64,000 bases of DNA from CANQDT01 sp051878935 (GTDB lineage: Bacteria; Bacillota; Clostridia; Lachnospirales; Lachnospiraceae). Shown here piece after piece: positions 1-10,800 of this stretch. The stretch spans positions 1 through 64,000 of the forward strand of contig JBJELB010000020.1 in the NCBI GenBank assembly GCA_051878935.1. Reading direction: 5' to 3'. Under the pieces are notes generated by a model. The model saw nothing but the letters and a program-made list of their open reading frames with translations, was not told the origin of the DNA and searched no databases. The first letter of the stretch is position 1, and each line of letters starts with the position of its first letter. A program made the position numbers and the translations under genes.

Positions 1-38
1 TAGCTTTCTCTTGTTGCGATTTTCTTTACTTCTGACAT
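1..38 (-). CDS. Transketolase C-terminal subunit (5' end only, runs off the left edge)
   Basis: Reading the minus strand from an ATG at base 38 gives MSEVKKIATRES before the window ends. This is the usual N-terminus of the pyrimidine-binding/C-terminal half of split transketolases. The start codon lies inside the last codons of the N-terminal subunit gene (13-base overlap), which is normal for translationally coupled halves of one enzyme. Only 12 residues are visible, so the call rests on this peptide plus the neighbour. The partner forms the thiamine-diphosphate enzyme of the non-oxidative pentose phosphate pathway. Confidence 0.85.
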   Translation of the reverse strand, partial: MSEVKKIATRES

Positions 39-862
39 AATGCTTCACCTACTTTCTCTAAATCTGCCATAGCTACTGCATATTGCTCATCATTCGGAGC
101 TGCACCATGCCAAGCTGCGCTGTTTTCCATGAAGGAAACATCTTTTCCTTTGATGCTGTGTGCGATAATACACGTTGGTTTCTCTGTGCATTCTCGTGCT
201 GCTTTGAAAGCAGCACGAATCTCATCAAAATCATGAGCATTGATGTGGATTACATTGAAATTAAATGCTTCAAATTTCTTATCAATCGGATTCGGAGAAC
301 ATACATCATCAATGTTACCATCTATCTGCAATCCGTTATTATCTACGATCACACACAGGTTATTCAATTTTCTATGTCCGGCAAACATCGCTGCTTCCCA
401 AACCTGTCCTTCCTGAATCTCACCGTCACCAAGCAAGGTATAAACGCGGTTGGATGCACCTTTTAATTTTGCACCCAAGGCCATACCAACTGCGGCAGAA
501 ATGCCCTGTCCCAAAGAACCGGAAGACATATCCACACCCGGAATATGTTTCATATCCGGATGACCTTGTAAATAAGAACCAAGATGACGAAGTGTCTTTA
601 AATCTTCTACCGGAAAATATCCTCTTTGAGCCAATGTGGAATAGAGACCCGGTGCTACATGACCTTTTGATAAAACAAAACGGTCCCTTTCTTCCATCTT
701 TGGTTGCTGTGGATCAATGTTCATCTCCTCAAAATACAGAAATGCAAAAATATCTGCGGAAGATAAGGATCCACCCGGATGACCTGCTTTTGCACTGTGT
801 ACAGCAGTTACAATCCCTTTACGGATTTCGTTAGCGGTAATTTTTAATTGTAAATTATCCAT
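26..862 (-). CDS. Transketolase N-terminal subunit (278 aa)
   Basis: This is the thiamine-diphosphate-binding half of a split transketolase, which moves two-carbon ketol units between sugar phosphates in the cytoplasm. The ThDP motif is visible as GDGEIQEG followed about 25 residues later by DNNG. The early AGHPGGSLSSADIFA and SKGHVAPGLY segments carry the conserved histidines of the family. The length of about 280 aa matches other N-terminal subunits. I place the start at base 862 (MDNLQLK), because AAAGGGAAAAAGG immediately precedes it; an in-frame ATG 7 codons upstream lies within or before that purine run. The C-terminal subunit overlaps its 3' end. A second paralogous pair occurs at 22.6-24.4 kb; this one is the likelier housekeeping copy. 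Confidence 0.93.
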   Translation of the reverse strand: MDNLQLKITANEIRKGIVTAVHSAKAGHPGGSLSSADIFAFLYFEEMNIDPQQPKMEERDRFVLSKGHVAPGLYSTLAQRGYFPVEDLKTLRHLGSYLQGHPDMKHIPGVDMSSGSLGQGISAAVGMALGAKLKGASNRVYTLLGDGEIQEGQVWEAAMFAGHRKLNNLCVIVDNNGLQIDGNIDDVCSPNPIDKKFEAFNFNVIHINAHDFDEIRAAFKAARECTEKPTCIIAHSIKGKDVSFMENSAAWHGAAPNDEQYAVAMADLEKVGEALCQK

Positions 863-936
863 TTTCCTTTTTCCCTTTCTCATAATCTATCAGTAGTCTA
901 CCAAACCAAAAACTACTTGTAAAGAATACTTTTTCA

Positions 937-2745
937 TTATTCTTCCACTTTTTCTTTTGTTTCCACAGGTATTGTTTCCAGATATAATTCTTCTAACTGT
1001 TTTGGATCTACCACATTTGGCGCATCTGTCATCAGACAGGATGCATCTTTCACTTTCGGGAATGCGATAACATCACGAATGGAATCCTCTTTCGCCATCA
1101 GCATAATCATCCGGTCAAGACCATAGGCCAGGCCTGCATGTGGCGGTACACCATAACGGAATGCATCTAACAGGAATCCGAACTGCTCCTGTGCCTGCTC
1201 TTTTGTAAAGCCCAGACACTCAAACATTTTCTCCTGAATATCATTTTGATGAATACGCACAGAACCGCCACCTAATTCTGTACCATTCAACACGATATCA
1301 TATGCTTTTGCACGAACACGGCCCGGATCGGAATCAATATATTGTAAGTCTTCTTCCATCGGCATAGTAAACGGATGATGCATCGCTGTATAACGATTCT
1401 GTTCTTCATTCCACTCTAACAACGGGAATTCAGTTACCCATAAGAAACGGTAGTCGTCTTTCTTCAAAAGCCCCTGCTGATTTGCCAGTTCAATACGAAG
1501 TGCACCTAATACGTCAAATACGACTTTATTCTTATCAGCTGCAAACAACAGTAAATCACCCGGTTTTCCGCCCATAGCGGCAACCAGAGCATCCATTTCT
1601 TCCGGTTTCATGAATTTGGCAAACGAAGACTTATAGGTTCCGTCCTCATTGATAGCGACATAAGCCAGACCTTTTGCTCCGTAGCCTTTTGCAAATTCTA
1701 CTAAAGCATCAATTTTCTTACGAGGCATCGCACCCTGTCCATTCGCATTGATACCACGAACCGTTCCGCCTGCTTCTACTGCTCCTTTGAATACAACGAA
1801 ATCGCAGTCCTTCACAACATCGGTTACATTCACTAATTCCATTCCAAAACGAACATCCGGCTTATCCGAACCAAAACGATCCATTGCCTCTGCATACGTC
1901 ATTCTCTGAATCGGAAGCGGAATATCAATATCGAGAATCTCTTTGAATATCTTTGCTAACAAACGCTCATTGACATCAATGACATCATCCACATCCACAA
2001 AGGATAACTCCATATCGATCTGTGTGAATTCCGGCTGACGATCCGCACGTAAATCTTCGTCGCGGAAGCATTTTACGATTTGGAAATAGCGGTCATAACC
2101 GGAGCACATCAACAGCTGTTTAAAGAGCTGCGGTGACTGTGGCAACGCATAAAAGCTGCCCGGATGCACACGGCTTGGAACGAGATAATCTCTTGCGCCT
2201 TCCGGCGTACTCTTGGTCAGCATCGGTGTCTCGATTTCCAAAAAGCCTTCTTCTGCTAAGAATTGACGAACCAAAGTAGCCACCCGGCTTCTCATGATCA
2301 GATTTGCCTGAAGATTGGGTCTTCTCAAATCCAAATAACGGTATTTCAAACGAAGTTCATCACGTACCGTCTGTTCTGCATCAATTGGGAATGGCGGTGT
2401 TTCGGACTCTGACAAGACACGGATACTCTGAGCCTTCACCTCGATATCCCCGGTCTTTAATGATTCATTGATACCACCATCCCGGTAACCAACCGTACCG
2501 GTTACCGCAATTACAAACTCACTACGTAATTTGTTTGCCTTTTCAAAGCCTTCTGAACCAACCGTATCTTCATCAAAGATAATCTGTAATAAACCGGAAC
2601 GGTCACGTAGGTCAACGAAAATCAGGCTTCCCAGATTTCTTCTTTTCTGAACCCAGCCCATCACCGTAACGACGTTACCAACATCCGCTTTGGATACTTC
2701 GGTTGCCCGGTGAGTTCTCTTTAATCCTTGCATTGATTCTGCCAT
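937..2745 (-). CDS. aspS: Aspartyl-tRNA synthetase
   Basis: Charges tRNA(Asp) with aspartate. The 602-aa length is typical of the bacterial type. The N-terminal OB-fold anticodon-binding domain (about 20-115) contains GWVQKRRNLGSLIFVDLRDR. The class II catalytic core follows, with motif 2 as FRDEDLRADRQPEFTQ and motif 3 as GLAYGLDRMIMLM near the C-terminus. Between them lies the bacterial GAD insertion. GAGGAG sits before the ATG. The gene ends 74 bases from the transketolase start and is downstream of the HD gene with a 22-base gap, so it may be the last gene of the hemZ-side operon. In many clostridia hisS sits just upstream of aspS; here an HD gene occupies that place. Confidence 0.98.
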   Translation of the reverse strand: MAESMQGLKRTHRATEVSKADVGNVVTVMGWVQKRRNLGSLIFVDLRDRSGLLQIIFDEDTVGSEGFEKANKLRSEFVIAVTGTVGYRDGGINESLKTGDIEVKAQSIRVLSESETPPFPIDAEQTVRDELRLKYRYLDLRRPNLQANLIMRSRVATLVRQFLAEEGFLEIETPMLTKSTPEGARDYLVPSRVHPGSFYALPQSPQLFKQLLMCSGYDRYFQIVKCFRDEDLRADRQPEFTQIDMELSFVDVDDVIDVNERLLAKIFKEILDIDIPLPIQRMTYAEAMDRFGSDKPDVRFGMELVNVTDVVKDCDFVVFKGAVEAGGTVRGINANGQGAMPRKKIDALVEFAKGYGAKGLAYVAINEDGTYKSSFAKFMKPEEMDALVAAMGGKPGDLLLFAADKNKVVFDVLGALRIELANQQGLLKKDDYRFLWVTEFPLLEWNEEQNRYTAMHHPFTMPMEEDLQYIDSDPGRVRAKAYDIVLNGTELGGGSVRIHQNDIQEKMFECLGFTKEQAQEQFGFLLDAFRYGVPPHAGLAYGLDRMIMLMAKEDSIRDVIAFPKVKDASCLMTDAPNVVDPKQLEELYLETIPVETKEKVEE

Positions 2746-2767
2746 AGTTTTCTCTCCTCAACTTTCT

Positions 2768-3373
2768 TTATTCCATTAAAGCCTGAAGCAGGTCATCAAA
2801 GGAAACTGTAGTATTTAAAATATCTGTTAATTCCTGCCGGTATTTTTCTGTCTGCATGACAGCCAGAAAGGCAAGAAACATTTTCATATCATAATATTTT
2901 ACTTCATCTATCATCATCTGAATCGCCGTATCGATATCAAATGCTTCTCGGTAGGGACGATTCGTAATCAGTGCACAGAATGTGTCACAGATACGCAGAA
3001 TTCTGGCGGAAACCGGTATCTCCTGTCCTGCCATATTCGATGGGAAACCTGTTCCGTTATAATTCTCATGATGATACAGAACAGCTTCGAGCACCTCCTC
3101 CGGCATATGTTCTTCCGATAAAATCCCATATCCCAATACCGGGTGTGTTCGCGTCATCCGTATGGAATCAATCATCATATCATGACGTTCACTGACACAG
3201 TCATCCTGTTTTAACTTACCGATATCATGTACCATTCCTGCCAGAGCAATATGTTCTCTCGTTTCTTCCGGAAGTCCGAGCTCTTCTGCCACTCGTCCTG
3301 CCAGATAGGACACACACAGACTATGCACGGCAAATTCACACAACTGCTGTCTCGTCTTATCGATCTCTACCAT
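2768..3373 (-). CDS. HD-GYP-like phosphohydrolase domain protein (201 aa)
   Basis: A single-domain protein with the metal-binding HD signature HDIGK near residue 50, then THPVLGYGIL, then HHENYNGTGFP near residue 103, and RILRICDTFCAL with RPYRE. This series matches HD-GYP phosphodiesterases, which hydrolyse cyclic dinucleotides such as c-di-GMP. The GYP triad reads GFP, a common variant. There is no sensor or transmembrane domain, so it is probably a stand-alone cytoplasmic enzyme. Its start overlaps the end of hemZ by 17 bases, implying co-transcription. The actual substrate cannot be told from sequence; a more general HD hydrolase is the alternative. Confidence 0.8.
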   Translation of the reverse strand: MVEIDKTRQQLCEFAVHSLCVSYLAGRVAEELGLPEETREHIALAGMVHDIGKLKQDDCVSERHDMMIDSIRMTRTHPVLGYGILSEEHMPEEVLEAVLYHHENYNGTGFPSNMAGQEIPVSARILRICDTFCALITNRPYREAFDIDTAIQMMIDEVKYYDMKMFLAFLAVMQTEKYRQELTDILNTTVSFDDLLQALME

Positions 3374-4799
3374 GAAACATATCCCTCTTTCTATCTATCA
3401 TATCTTCAATGCGTGCAATATAAGTATCAACATCTTTCACGTTTTCCACACGCTCCAGTCTGTTTTCATCATAAAACATAATCTTGGAGCTGGCTCCTGC
3501 GCCAACTGCAATGATATCCTGTTTTTCCTCCATAATCAGTACATTATAGTAACACTCTTTTCCTTCGGTACTGTAACCTACATTTTCAAGATTGCCTGAC
3601 ATGTTTTTCTGCCTGTATAAGTAATACGGCTGCATCCCCATGTCTGCGGCATAGGTTTCCACCATATCCAGCGTATCCTGCGAAGAATCCTTCACCAGAT
3701 GCCGGTATTGTTCCATGTTGATATTGAGGTTGGAAGCTCTTTTTATCGCAAGAGAATGAACCGTCAGACTGTCCGGTCCCAACGCCTGAATCTGTTTCAA
3801 TGTCACTTCTACATCTTCTTTTGTCTCACCCGGTAGTCCGACGATGATGTCCATATTGATATTATCAAAGCCGACCTCTCTGGCCAAATGAAAACAGTCA
3901 ATCACCTGTGCAACATCATGCGCCCTACCGATAAGCTGTAACGTCTTATCGTGCATTGTCTGTGGATTGATACTGATCCGGGATATCCGGTGTTTTTTCA
4001 GCACCTCCAGTTTCTCACGTGTGATGCTGTCCGGCCGTCCTGCTTCCACCGTAAACTCACGAATGCCGGATAAATCAAAACGTTGTTCGATACCGGTCAA
4101 AAGACAGTCTAATTGGCCCGCTGATAAAGAAGTCGGTGTTCCTCCTCCTATATAAACGGTTGTCAGATTCCTATGCTGATATGCCTGTGCAACATAATCC
4201 ATCTCATAAAACATCGCATCCAGATACGCACCAACCTTTTGGGCATAGCGGTCAACCGGATACGAAGTAAAAGAACAATACAGGCAGCGGGATGGACAAA
4301 ACGGTATTCCCACATATAAGCTATATTCTTCCCGGTATGGTACATCGGACAGCATTTGTCTCTCTTTTCGGGCAACCGTCGCACTCTGCACTGCCTTGGC
4401 ATGTGTCGTAAGATACGTTTCTTCATACCAGGCAACCGTTTCTTCCCAGGACTTGCCCTGCTCCATTGCCTCATAGGCAATCTTGGTAGGACGAACACCG
4501 GTTAAGGTTCCCCACGGAAGTCGGCGATGTGTATGATTACACAGCATGGCATATAAGGCTTGCTTGAGGCGGTTACGCATTGCACTCTTATCTTCATCAT
4601 ATGGTATCACCCGGCAATCCGTACCTGCTCCAGCCGTTTCCATTCGCAGTTCCACCTGAGTTTCTTCATATTCTACATACAGATTCCACTCATTCTCTTT
4701 TGATGGTGCCGTAATCTTCGTTCCATGATAAAAGGCCTGAATCAGTGCCCGAATGTCATAGTCAAAATCCTCTTTACTCTGAAATAATCCTATCATCAT
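3357..4799 (-). CDS. hemZ: Coproporphyrinogen dehydrogenase-like radical SAM protein HemZ
   Basis: Radical SAM enzyme of the HemZ/HemN type, about 480 aa. The cluster-binding motif CPSRCLYC follows PF in GIPFCPSRCLYCSF near residue 170. Downstream segments typical of the family include VYIGGGTPTSL, FTVEAGRPDSIT, ISINPQTM and MDIIVGLPGET. In the family the reaction is oxygen-independent oxidation of coproporphyrinogen III, but many clostridial HemZ proteins have not been tested and no other heme genes are in the window. The start is taken at the ATG that overlaps the MBL gene stop as ATGA (4799-4796); a GTG three codons upstream is also possible. It lies between the MBL hydrolase and HD genes in one tightly packed unit. 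Confidence 0.9.
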   Translation of the reverse strand: MMIGLFQSKEDFDYDIRALIQAFYHGTKITAPSKENEWNLYVEYEETQVELRMETAGAGTDCRVIPYDEDKSAMRNRLKQALYAMLCNHTHRRLPWGTLTGVRPTKIAYEAMEQGKSWEETVAWYEETYLTTHAKAVQSATVARKERQMLSDVPYREEYSLYVGIPFCPSRCLYCSFTSYPVDRYAQKVGAYLDAMFYEMDYVAQAYQHRNLTTVYIGGGTPTSLSAGQLDCLLTGIEQRFDLSGIREFTVEAGRPDSITREKLEVLKKHRISRISINPQTMHDKTLQLIGRAHDVAQVIDCFHLAREVGFDNINMDIIVGLPGETKEDVEVTLKQIQALGPDSLTVHSLAIKRASNLNINMEQYRHLVKDSSQDTLDMVETYAADMGMQPYYLYRQKNMSGNLENVGYSTEGKECYYNVLIMEEKQDIIAVGAGASSKIMFYDENRLERVENVKDVDTYIARIEDMIDRKRDMFHGRDR

Positions 4800-5440
4800 T
4801 TTAAACACATATTATAAAGCTTTTCTCTGGCAATCGTCGTAGTATTGCCATGTCCCGGTAACACTAACGTATCATCCGGAAGCTTCATTACTTTCTCTTT
4901 TATTGCAGTGATCAATTGCCATTCATTGCCTCCCGGCAGATCCGAGCGGCCAATCGAACCTTCAAACAGATTATCACCGCTCAACAATATCTTTTCATTC
5001 GGCATATAATAACACATTCCGCCTAAGGTATGCCCCGGTATATGAATACACTGAAAAGGCTCTCCGAGCAGTGTTATTTCCCGGCCATCTTCCAAATAGA
5101 CATCCGCATCCAGCCGGTACGCCCCCTGTGCACTCTGTACAGAAAGATTGATCTCCGGCTGATTTAATGTCGGTTTCTCCGCCTCAGCTGCATAAATGGG
5201 AAATTCATAATCCAATGTCTGCTGTAGCGCCGGGATACCCAGAATATGGTCAAAATGACCGTGGGTCAGTAAGACAGCGGATAATGTCAGTTCTTCCTGC
5301 TGCAGCATATGTGCCAGCTGTTCTCCCGCTTCTCCGGGATCAACAAGAACCGCTTCTTTTGTTTCCGTATTCGTTATGACATAACAGTTCGTCTGAATCG
5401 GGCCAACCTGTACGCCATGTATTTTGATATGTTCCTGCAT
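4796..5440 (-). CDS. MBL-fold metallo-hydrolase (glyoxalase II-like, 214 aa)
   Basis: A small metallo-beta-lactamase-fold hydrolase with the dinuclear zinc signature THGHFDH about residue 60. Further metal ligands appear in IPGHTLGGMCY, LLSGDNLFEGSIGRSD and VLPGHGNTT. The length and motif spacing match the glyoxalase II-like group found next to relA and hemZ in clostridia; the substrate is unknown. Start chosen at the ATG at 5440, with AAGGAG five bases upstream; an in-frame GTG two codons earlier would sit directly on the ribosome binding site. It overlaps hemZ by four bases and follows relA by 12 bases, so the three form one operon. Confidence 0.93.
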   Translation of the reverse strand: MQEHIKIHGVQVGPIQTNCYVITNTETKEAVLVDPGEAGEQLAHMLQQEELTLSAVLLTHGHFDHILGIPALQQTLDYEFPIYAAEAEKPTLNQPEINLSVQSAQGAYRLDADVYLEDGREITLLGEPFQCIHIPGHTLGGMCYYMPNEKILLSGDNLFEGSIGRSDLPGGNEWQLITAIKEKVMKLPDDTLVLPGHGNTTTIAREKLYNMCLK

Positions 5441-5452
5441 AGTCACTCCTTA

Positions 5453-7720
5453 TCAGCCAACGGAACGCTCGATATCAATGATACCTTCTATGTTGCGCAG
5501 TTTTTTCATAATACTGTTTAGCATCTCGGTACCTGTAATATCAAAGCTCATAATAATCGTAGCTTTTTCCTGTTTACTGGTTCGTGATTGAATGGAACGG
5601 ATGTCCACATTCATTTCCGAGAAAATCTTGGAAATATCAACCATAATACCAACGCGATTGTTCGCATATATCTGGATTTCCGTCGTATAACGCTCGTTCG
5701 AGTTTTCCTCACTCACCTGCCAGCTCGCTTCAATCAGACGATGCTTATCTTCTTCTGAAATATTGATGATATTCACACAGTCGGTTCGATGAATGGACAC
5801 TCCCCGTCCACGTGTAACAAAGCCGATAATCTCATCTCCGGGAACCGGACTGCAGCATTTGGAAAAGCGGACAGACAGATCATTCATGCCTTCCACCACG
5901 ATGCCGCTCTTGGACTTTACCGTCGTTGTTTGGCGATTATTACCCTCATTCACCTGACTGGTAACATCTTCATCCGTCAAAGCCACCTTATGGTCTTTAT
6001 CAAACAGTTCTTTTAATTTGTTGACAATCTGTCCTTCCTTCATACCTCCATGTCCGACAGAGGCACAAAGAGAATCCCAGTCCTTATAGCTGTATTTGTT
6101 GAGCACCTTCTTCACGTACTCCGGCTTCAAGTACTTTGACAGTGTCATACCTCTGGTACGTGCATATTTCTCCAGAAGGTCTTTTCCTTTTATGATATTT
6201 TCTTCCTTAAAAACAGTCTTAAACCACTGATTGATTTTATTCTTTGCCTGTGTACTTTTTACAATCGACATCCAGTCACGGCTCGGACCCTTCGAATTCT
6301 GTGAGACAACGATTTCAACACGGTCACCATTTTGCAAAACCGTATCAATCGGAACCTGTTTCCCATTGATGCGGGCACCAACCATTTTATTTCCTACTGC
6401 ACTATGAATGCTGTAAGCAAAATCAATGGTGTTGGAACCATTCGGAAGTGCCTTGACATCACCACTAGGCGTAAAACAATATACCGTATCCTGAAACAAA
6501 TCCAAATCTGTTTTTAACAGGCTCATAAATTCATGGTTGTTTGACATATCCCGCTGCCATTCCAGAATCTGGCGCAGCCAGGAAAGCTTTTCTTCCTCAT
6601 TATCGGTTCCCTGTGCGTTCTCTTTGTATTTCCAATGTGCAGCAATACCGTATTCTGCAATGCGGTGCATCTCATAGGTTCGTATCTGTACTTCAAACGG
6701 CTGTCCATTTGGTCCGATCAATGTCGTATGAAGCGACTGATACATATTCTGCTTTGGCATCGCGATATAATCCTTGAATCGTCCGGGAATCGGTGTATAA
6801 ATCTCATGAATCACACCCAGGGCTGCATAACAGTCTTTGACTGTCTCAACCTTAATCCGCACTGCGAACAAATCATAAATCTGTCCGATGGTTTTTTGCT
6901 GGTTTACCATCTTCTTATAAATACTGAAGAAATGCTTCACACGTCCGTCAATCTCCGCTTCAATATTGGCTTCACGGATATGCTGTCCTACTTCCTCTAC
7001 AATTTCCTGAATAAACTTCTCACGCTCATCCTTCGTCGAAGCAATGCTTTCTTCCAGTTCTTCATATACATCCGGCTTCAAATAACGCAGGGCAAGGTCA
7101 TCCAGTTCGATTTTAATCTTGGAAATACCCAGGCGGTGTGCAATCGGTGCATAGATATCCATCGTTTCTCTGGACTTTTCTTTTTGTTTCTCCGGTTTCA
7201 TGTACTGCATCGTTCTCATGTTATGCAGACGGTCAGCCAGTTTAATCAAGATGACACGGATATCCTTCGCCATCGCCAGAAACATCTTCCTTAAGTTTTC
7301 TGCCTGGATTTCCACTTTATCAGACGAATAAGACAACATTCCCAGCTTCGTAACACCATCCACCAGATTGCTGATATCTTCGCCAAAAATCTCCCGGATT
7401 TCTTCCTGTGTATAGTCGGTATCCTCGACGACATCATGAAGCAATCCAGCAATAATCGTTTCCTTATCCAATTCGAGTTCTGCCAGAATGATAGCAACAC
7501 ACAACGGATGTATAATATAAGGTTCTCCTGATTTTCTCTTCTGGTCCCGATGAGCTTCTTTTGCCAGCTGATATGCTTTTGTAACCAGAGAAACATCCGC
7601 AGATGGGTGATACTGTTTAATTGTCTGAATCAATTGGTCATATAGTTGATCCGGATCCGTAAAATCGGCCGGCTTCGTGATATCCTTTTTTACTAGACTC
7701 GTTGCATTCCTGCTTTCCAT
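5453..7720 (-). CDS. relA: Bifunctional (p)ppGpp synthetase/hydrolase (Rel)
   Basis: Long RelA/SpoT homologue (755 aa) that makes and degrades the stringent-response alarmone (p)ppGpp. The N-terminal HD hydrolase domain has AGLLHDVVEDT (about 92-101) and KLADRLHNMRTM, so hydrolysis should be intact. The synthetase domain follows (GRVKHFFSIYKKM, FAVRI, YQSLHTT). A TGS domain starts near 405 (VYCFTPSGDVKALPNGS), then a conserved Cys region (RFSKCCSPVPGD) and a C-terminal ACT domain over the last 70 residues (NNRVGIMVDISKIF). AGAGGTG precedes the ATG. It heads the relA-MBL-hemZ-HD run. In Firmicutes a single Rel enzyme usually carries both activities. Confidence 0.97.
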   Translation of the reverse strand: MESRNATSLVKKDITKPADFTDPDQLYDQLIQTIKQYHPSADVSLVTKAYQLAKEAHRDQKRKSGEPYIIHPLCVAIILAELELDKETIIAGLLHDVVEDTDYTQEEIREIFGEDISNLVDGVTKLGMLSYSSDKVEIQAENLRKMFLAMAKDIRVILIKLADRLHNMRTMQYMKPEKQKEKSRETMDIYAPIAHRLGISKIKIELDDLALRYLKPDVYEELEESIASTKDEREKFIQEIVEEVGQHIREANIEAEIDGRVKHFFSIYKKMVNQQKTIGQIYDLFAVRIKVETVKDCYAALGVIHEIYTPIPGRFKDYIAMPKQNMYQSLHTTLIGPNGQPFEVQIRTYEMHRIAEYGIAAHWKYKENAQGTDNEEEKLSWLRQILEWQRDMSNNHEFMSLLKTDLDLFQDTVYCFTPSGDVKALPNGSNTIDFAYSIHSAVGNKMVGARINGKQVPIDTVLQNGDRVEIVVSQNSKGPSRDWMSIVKSTQAKNKINQWFKTVFKEENIIKGKDLLEKYARTRGMTLSKYLKPEYVKKVLNKYSYKDWDSLCASVGHGGMKEGQIVNKLKELFDKDHKVALTDEDVTSQVNEGNNRQTTTVKSKSGIVVEGMNDLSVRFSKCCSPVPGDEIIGFVTRGRGVSIHRTDCVNIINISEEDKHRLIEASWQVSEENSNERYTTEIQIYANNRVGIMVDISKIFSEMNVDIRSIQSRTSKQEKATIIMSFDITGTEMLNSIMKKLRNIEGIIDIERSVG

Positions 7721-7805
7721 CGTGGATCACCTCTTGTCCCTGTTTTCTCATGTAACTTCTTAAAAAAACATTATATCGTTATATATCGCAAAATGCAACA
7801 TTGGA

Positions 7806-10800
7806 TTACAGAACCACCGCCTGATTCAGATGGAAGGAATACAGGATCTTCTCTTTCACCGGTTTTCCGGTAATCTGCATCAATGCACGTTCATAGATTT
7901 CCATCTGCTTTCGGTATCTTGCAACCAATTCGTCCGCATACCGTATCGAATCCGTCTTATAATCCAATAAAACGATTCCATCCTCCTCTTCCCAATAGAC
8001 ATCGATAATACCCTGTAGCATCACCAGTTCCTCCGACGTCTTATCCGGCATCACGTCTTTCATTGGAACACCCAGTAAAAACTGTTGTTCCCGGTAAAGG
8101 CACTGGTTTTTCTCTGCTACCGCCATGCGTTTTCTGCACTCATTTCCTGCAAAAGCCAGCAGTTCATCTATCGATAATGCCTTTACTTCTTCCGATGAGA
8201 GAATCTCTTCCCGTACCATTTCTTCCTGTTTGGCAAGAATCATTTGCACATCCCACACATCAGCAAACGAACTGTGTTCCATAAAGGTGTGCACAATCGT
8301 TCCACGCATCGCCCCTGTCACACTTTCTTCCTGACGGCTGATGAAATTTGGAACGTGTTTCGGTTCTTCTTCCAGATTAGTTAACAGCATAGGAGTCAGT
8401 TCCGCCTGTTCCATCATACTCTGCTTCTTCAGCTCCGAAACAGAATATTTTCCTTTCTCTTTCGTCGATGACAAATAAGGGTATTCCCAGTGATATACCG
8501 CACTCAGTTGCTGCTGTATCCCTTCATCCGGAGTTACCTTCAATTGTTTCAATTGCTTTTGTTCCATCTGATGAAGAATTTCTCCGGCTAGAGCTGTATC
8601 AATCATTCTGTGTAGTGGCAGCACCTGAAAGCGGAAGTATTCGTGATATTCGGAATCTGCAATCACTTTCCATGTCAGTTCAAAAAAGTCCAGATAGGAA
8701 TTACATTGCTGTAAAGCGGTATAAGGACATGCTGGTAATTCCTCAAGCGTTTTTTCCTGTTTCGCACAAGCATCCGACTCTTTTTTCCGTGTCTCGCAGG
8801 CATATCGATAATCCTCCGGAACCCCTTTCACGACACCGGTTATGATTAGTTTCTCTTTGGCTCGTGTGAGTGCAACATAAAGAATCCTTAATTCTTCTCC
8901 TATATTTTCTAAACGCATCTGTTTTTTGATGAGATTCTTATAGATTGTCGGAGACTTCTGTCTGGTCGTCAGATCCACCGCCATCGGTCCTAAATGATAC
9001 TCGGAATGCATCAAAATCGGTCTGTTCGCATCCATCATATTGAATCGTTTTTGCGTTTCTGCCAAAATAACGACCGGAAACTCCAATCCCTTTGACTTAT
9101 GAATCGTCATAATTCGAACCACATTGGCATCTGCCGGCAGTTCTCTCACATTGTCCAATTCCATCTCGTAATCACGGAGCTGATTCATATACTGAATAAA
9201 ACGGAACAGTCCCTTAAAGCTGGTTTGCTCATATTTCACCGCCTCCTGCAGCAGCATATAGACATTATTCTTCCGCTCTTCTCCATCCGGCATCGCACAC
9301 AGATACGTAAAGTAACCGGTCCTCTCCAAAACAAACCAGATAAAATCATGAAGGTTCTCATGCTTCTTTGCTTCCCAAAACTCTTCCAACTGTCCAAACA
9401 AAACCTGCAGTTTCTCATGGATGCTCTTACTATCCCCATATTCATAATAATAACGGCAGACATCATACAGGGTATGAAGCGTTTTCTCACTCTCTTTGGC
9501 TGCAATCTTAATCTTTGCCAGTTCCTCCAGTCGTAACCCTACGATTGGGGAACGCAAGACTCCCGCAAACGGAATATCCTGCAATGGGTTATCAATAATA
9601 GACAGCAGGTTCAGAATCACCTTAATCTCAACTGCTGAAAAATAACCCGTCTGGCTCTCCGTAAAACACGGTATATGATTTTGCTGCAGCACCTCCGCTA
9701 TCACGTTTGCCCGCCCAGCTGCAGAACGCAGCAAAATCGCAATATCACGATATTGAATACGTCCTTCGGCCGTCATCTCCTGAATCCGGTTGGCAATCAT
9801 CTGGGCTTCTAACTCTGATTTGCTGCGATCTGATACCTCTTCATCGCTGTCCATATCCAATAATAAAAACTCTGTTTTGTCATCGATTTCCTCTGTCTCT
9901 TCCTGTCTCTCTTTCGGTACTAATGCTACTTCCTTCGTATATTGAATTCCTCCCAGACGTTCCTGCATCAACTGATAAAAAATCGCATTAATAGATTCCT
10001 GTACCGCCGGTCTGGAACGGAAATTGTTCCGAAGTTCTATCAATACTTCTCTTTCATCTTCTTTCCTATGATATCGATGATAACGCTCCATAAAAATCTT
10101 AGAATCTGCCTGGCGGAATTTATAAATACTCTGTTTCACATCTCCAACCATAAACATATTCTTAATATTTTCATACTCTTTCGAAACACTCGTCAGAATC
10201 GTTTCCTGAATCATATTACTGTCCTGATATTCATCGATGAAGATTTCGTAATATTGTCCGCTCAGTTCTTTCGCAATGACACTAGGTACCGCACGACCGG
10301 ACTCATCATATTCCTGTACCAGTAACTGCAATGCAAAATGTTCCCCATCCACAAAATCGATGACTCTGGCTTCTTTCTTCTTTTCCGAAAATGCCACACG
10401 GAATCGTTTCGTCAGGGAAACCAGTGCCTCCATTGGTTTGGCTGCTGATTGAATATCTGCTACGATTTGTTCTGCACTTCCATAACAAAGAGAAGCTTTG
10501 ATGTCTCCGATTAACACTTTGTACTGTTCATGAAGATTCTTAATCTCTCCATTTAATACCGAATCAATGCCTTTTGTTTTTCGCGATACCGTACGGACAG
10601 AGACCGTTTCCAGCTGCGACTGATATTCATGATATTGCTCACACGAATCAAGATCGTGTAATGTTTCGCATTCTTCCAGAAACATTTCACCATTTTCAAA
10701 CTCAAACACTTCCGGTTCTTCTAAATATGTCTGTCTTAACGATTCATATTGTTCTAATAAGTCCTCTACCAGGTTACCGACATCTTCCGTCATCCGTTCC

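Noticed and set aside
6635..7294. A 219-codon plus-strand frame
   Set aside because: Opposite relA; no start signal, no family resemblance.
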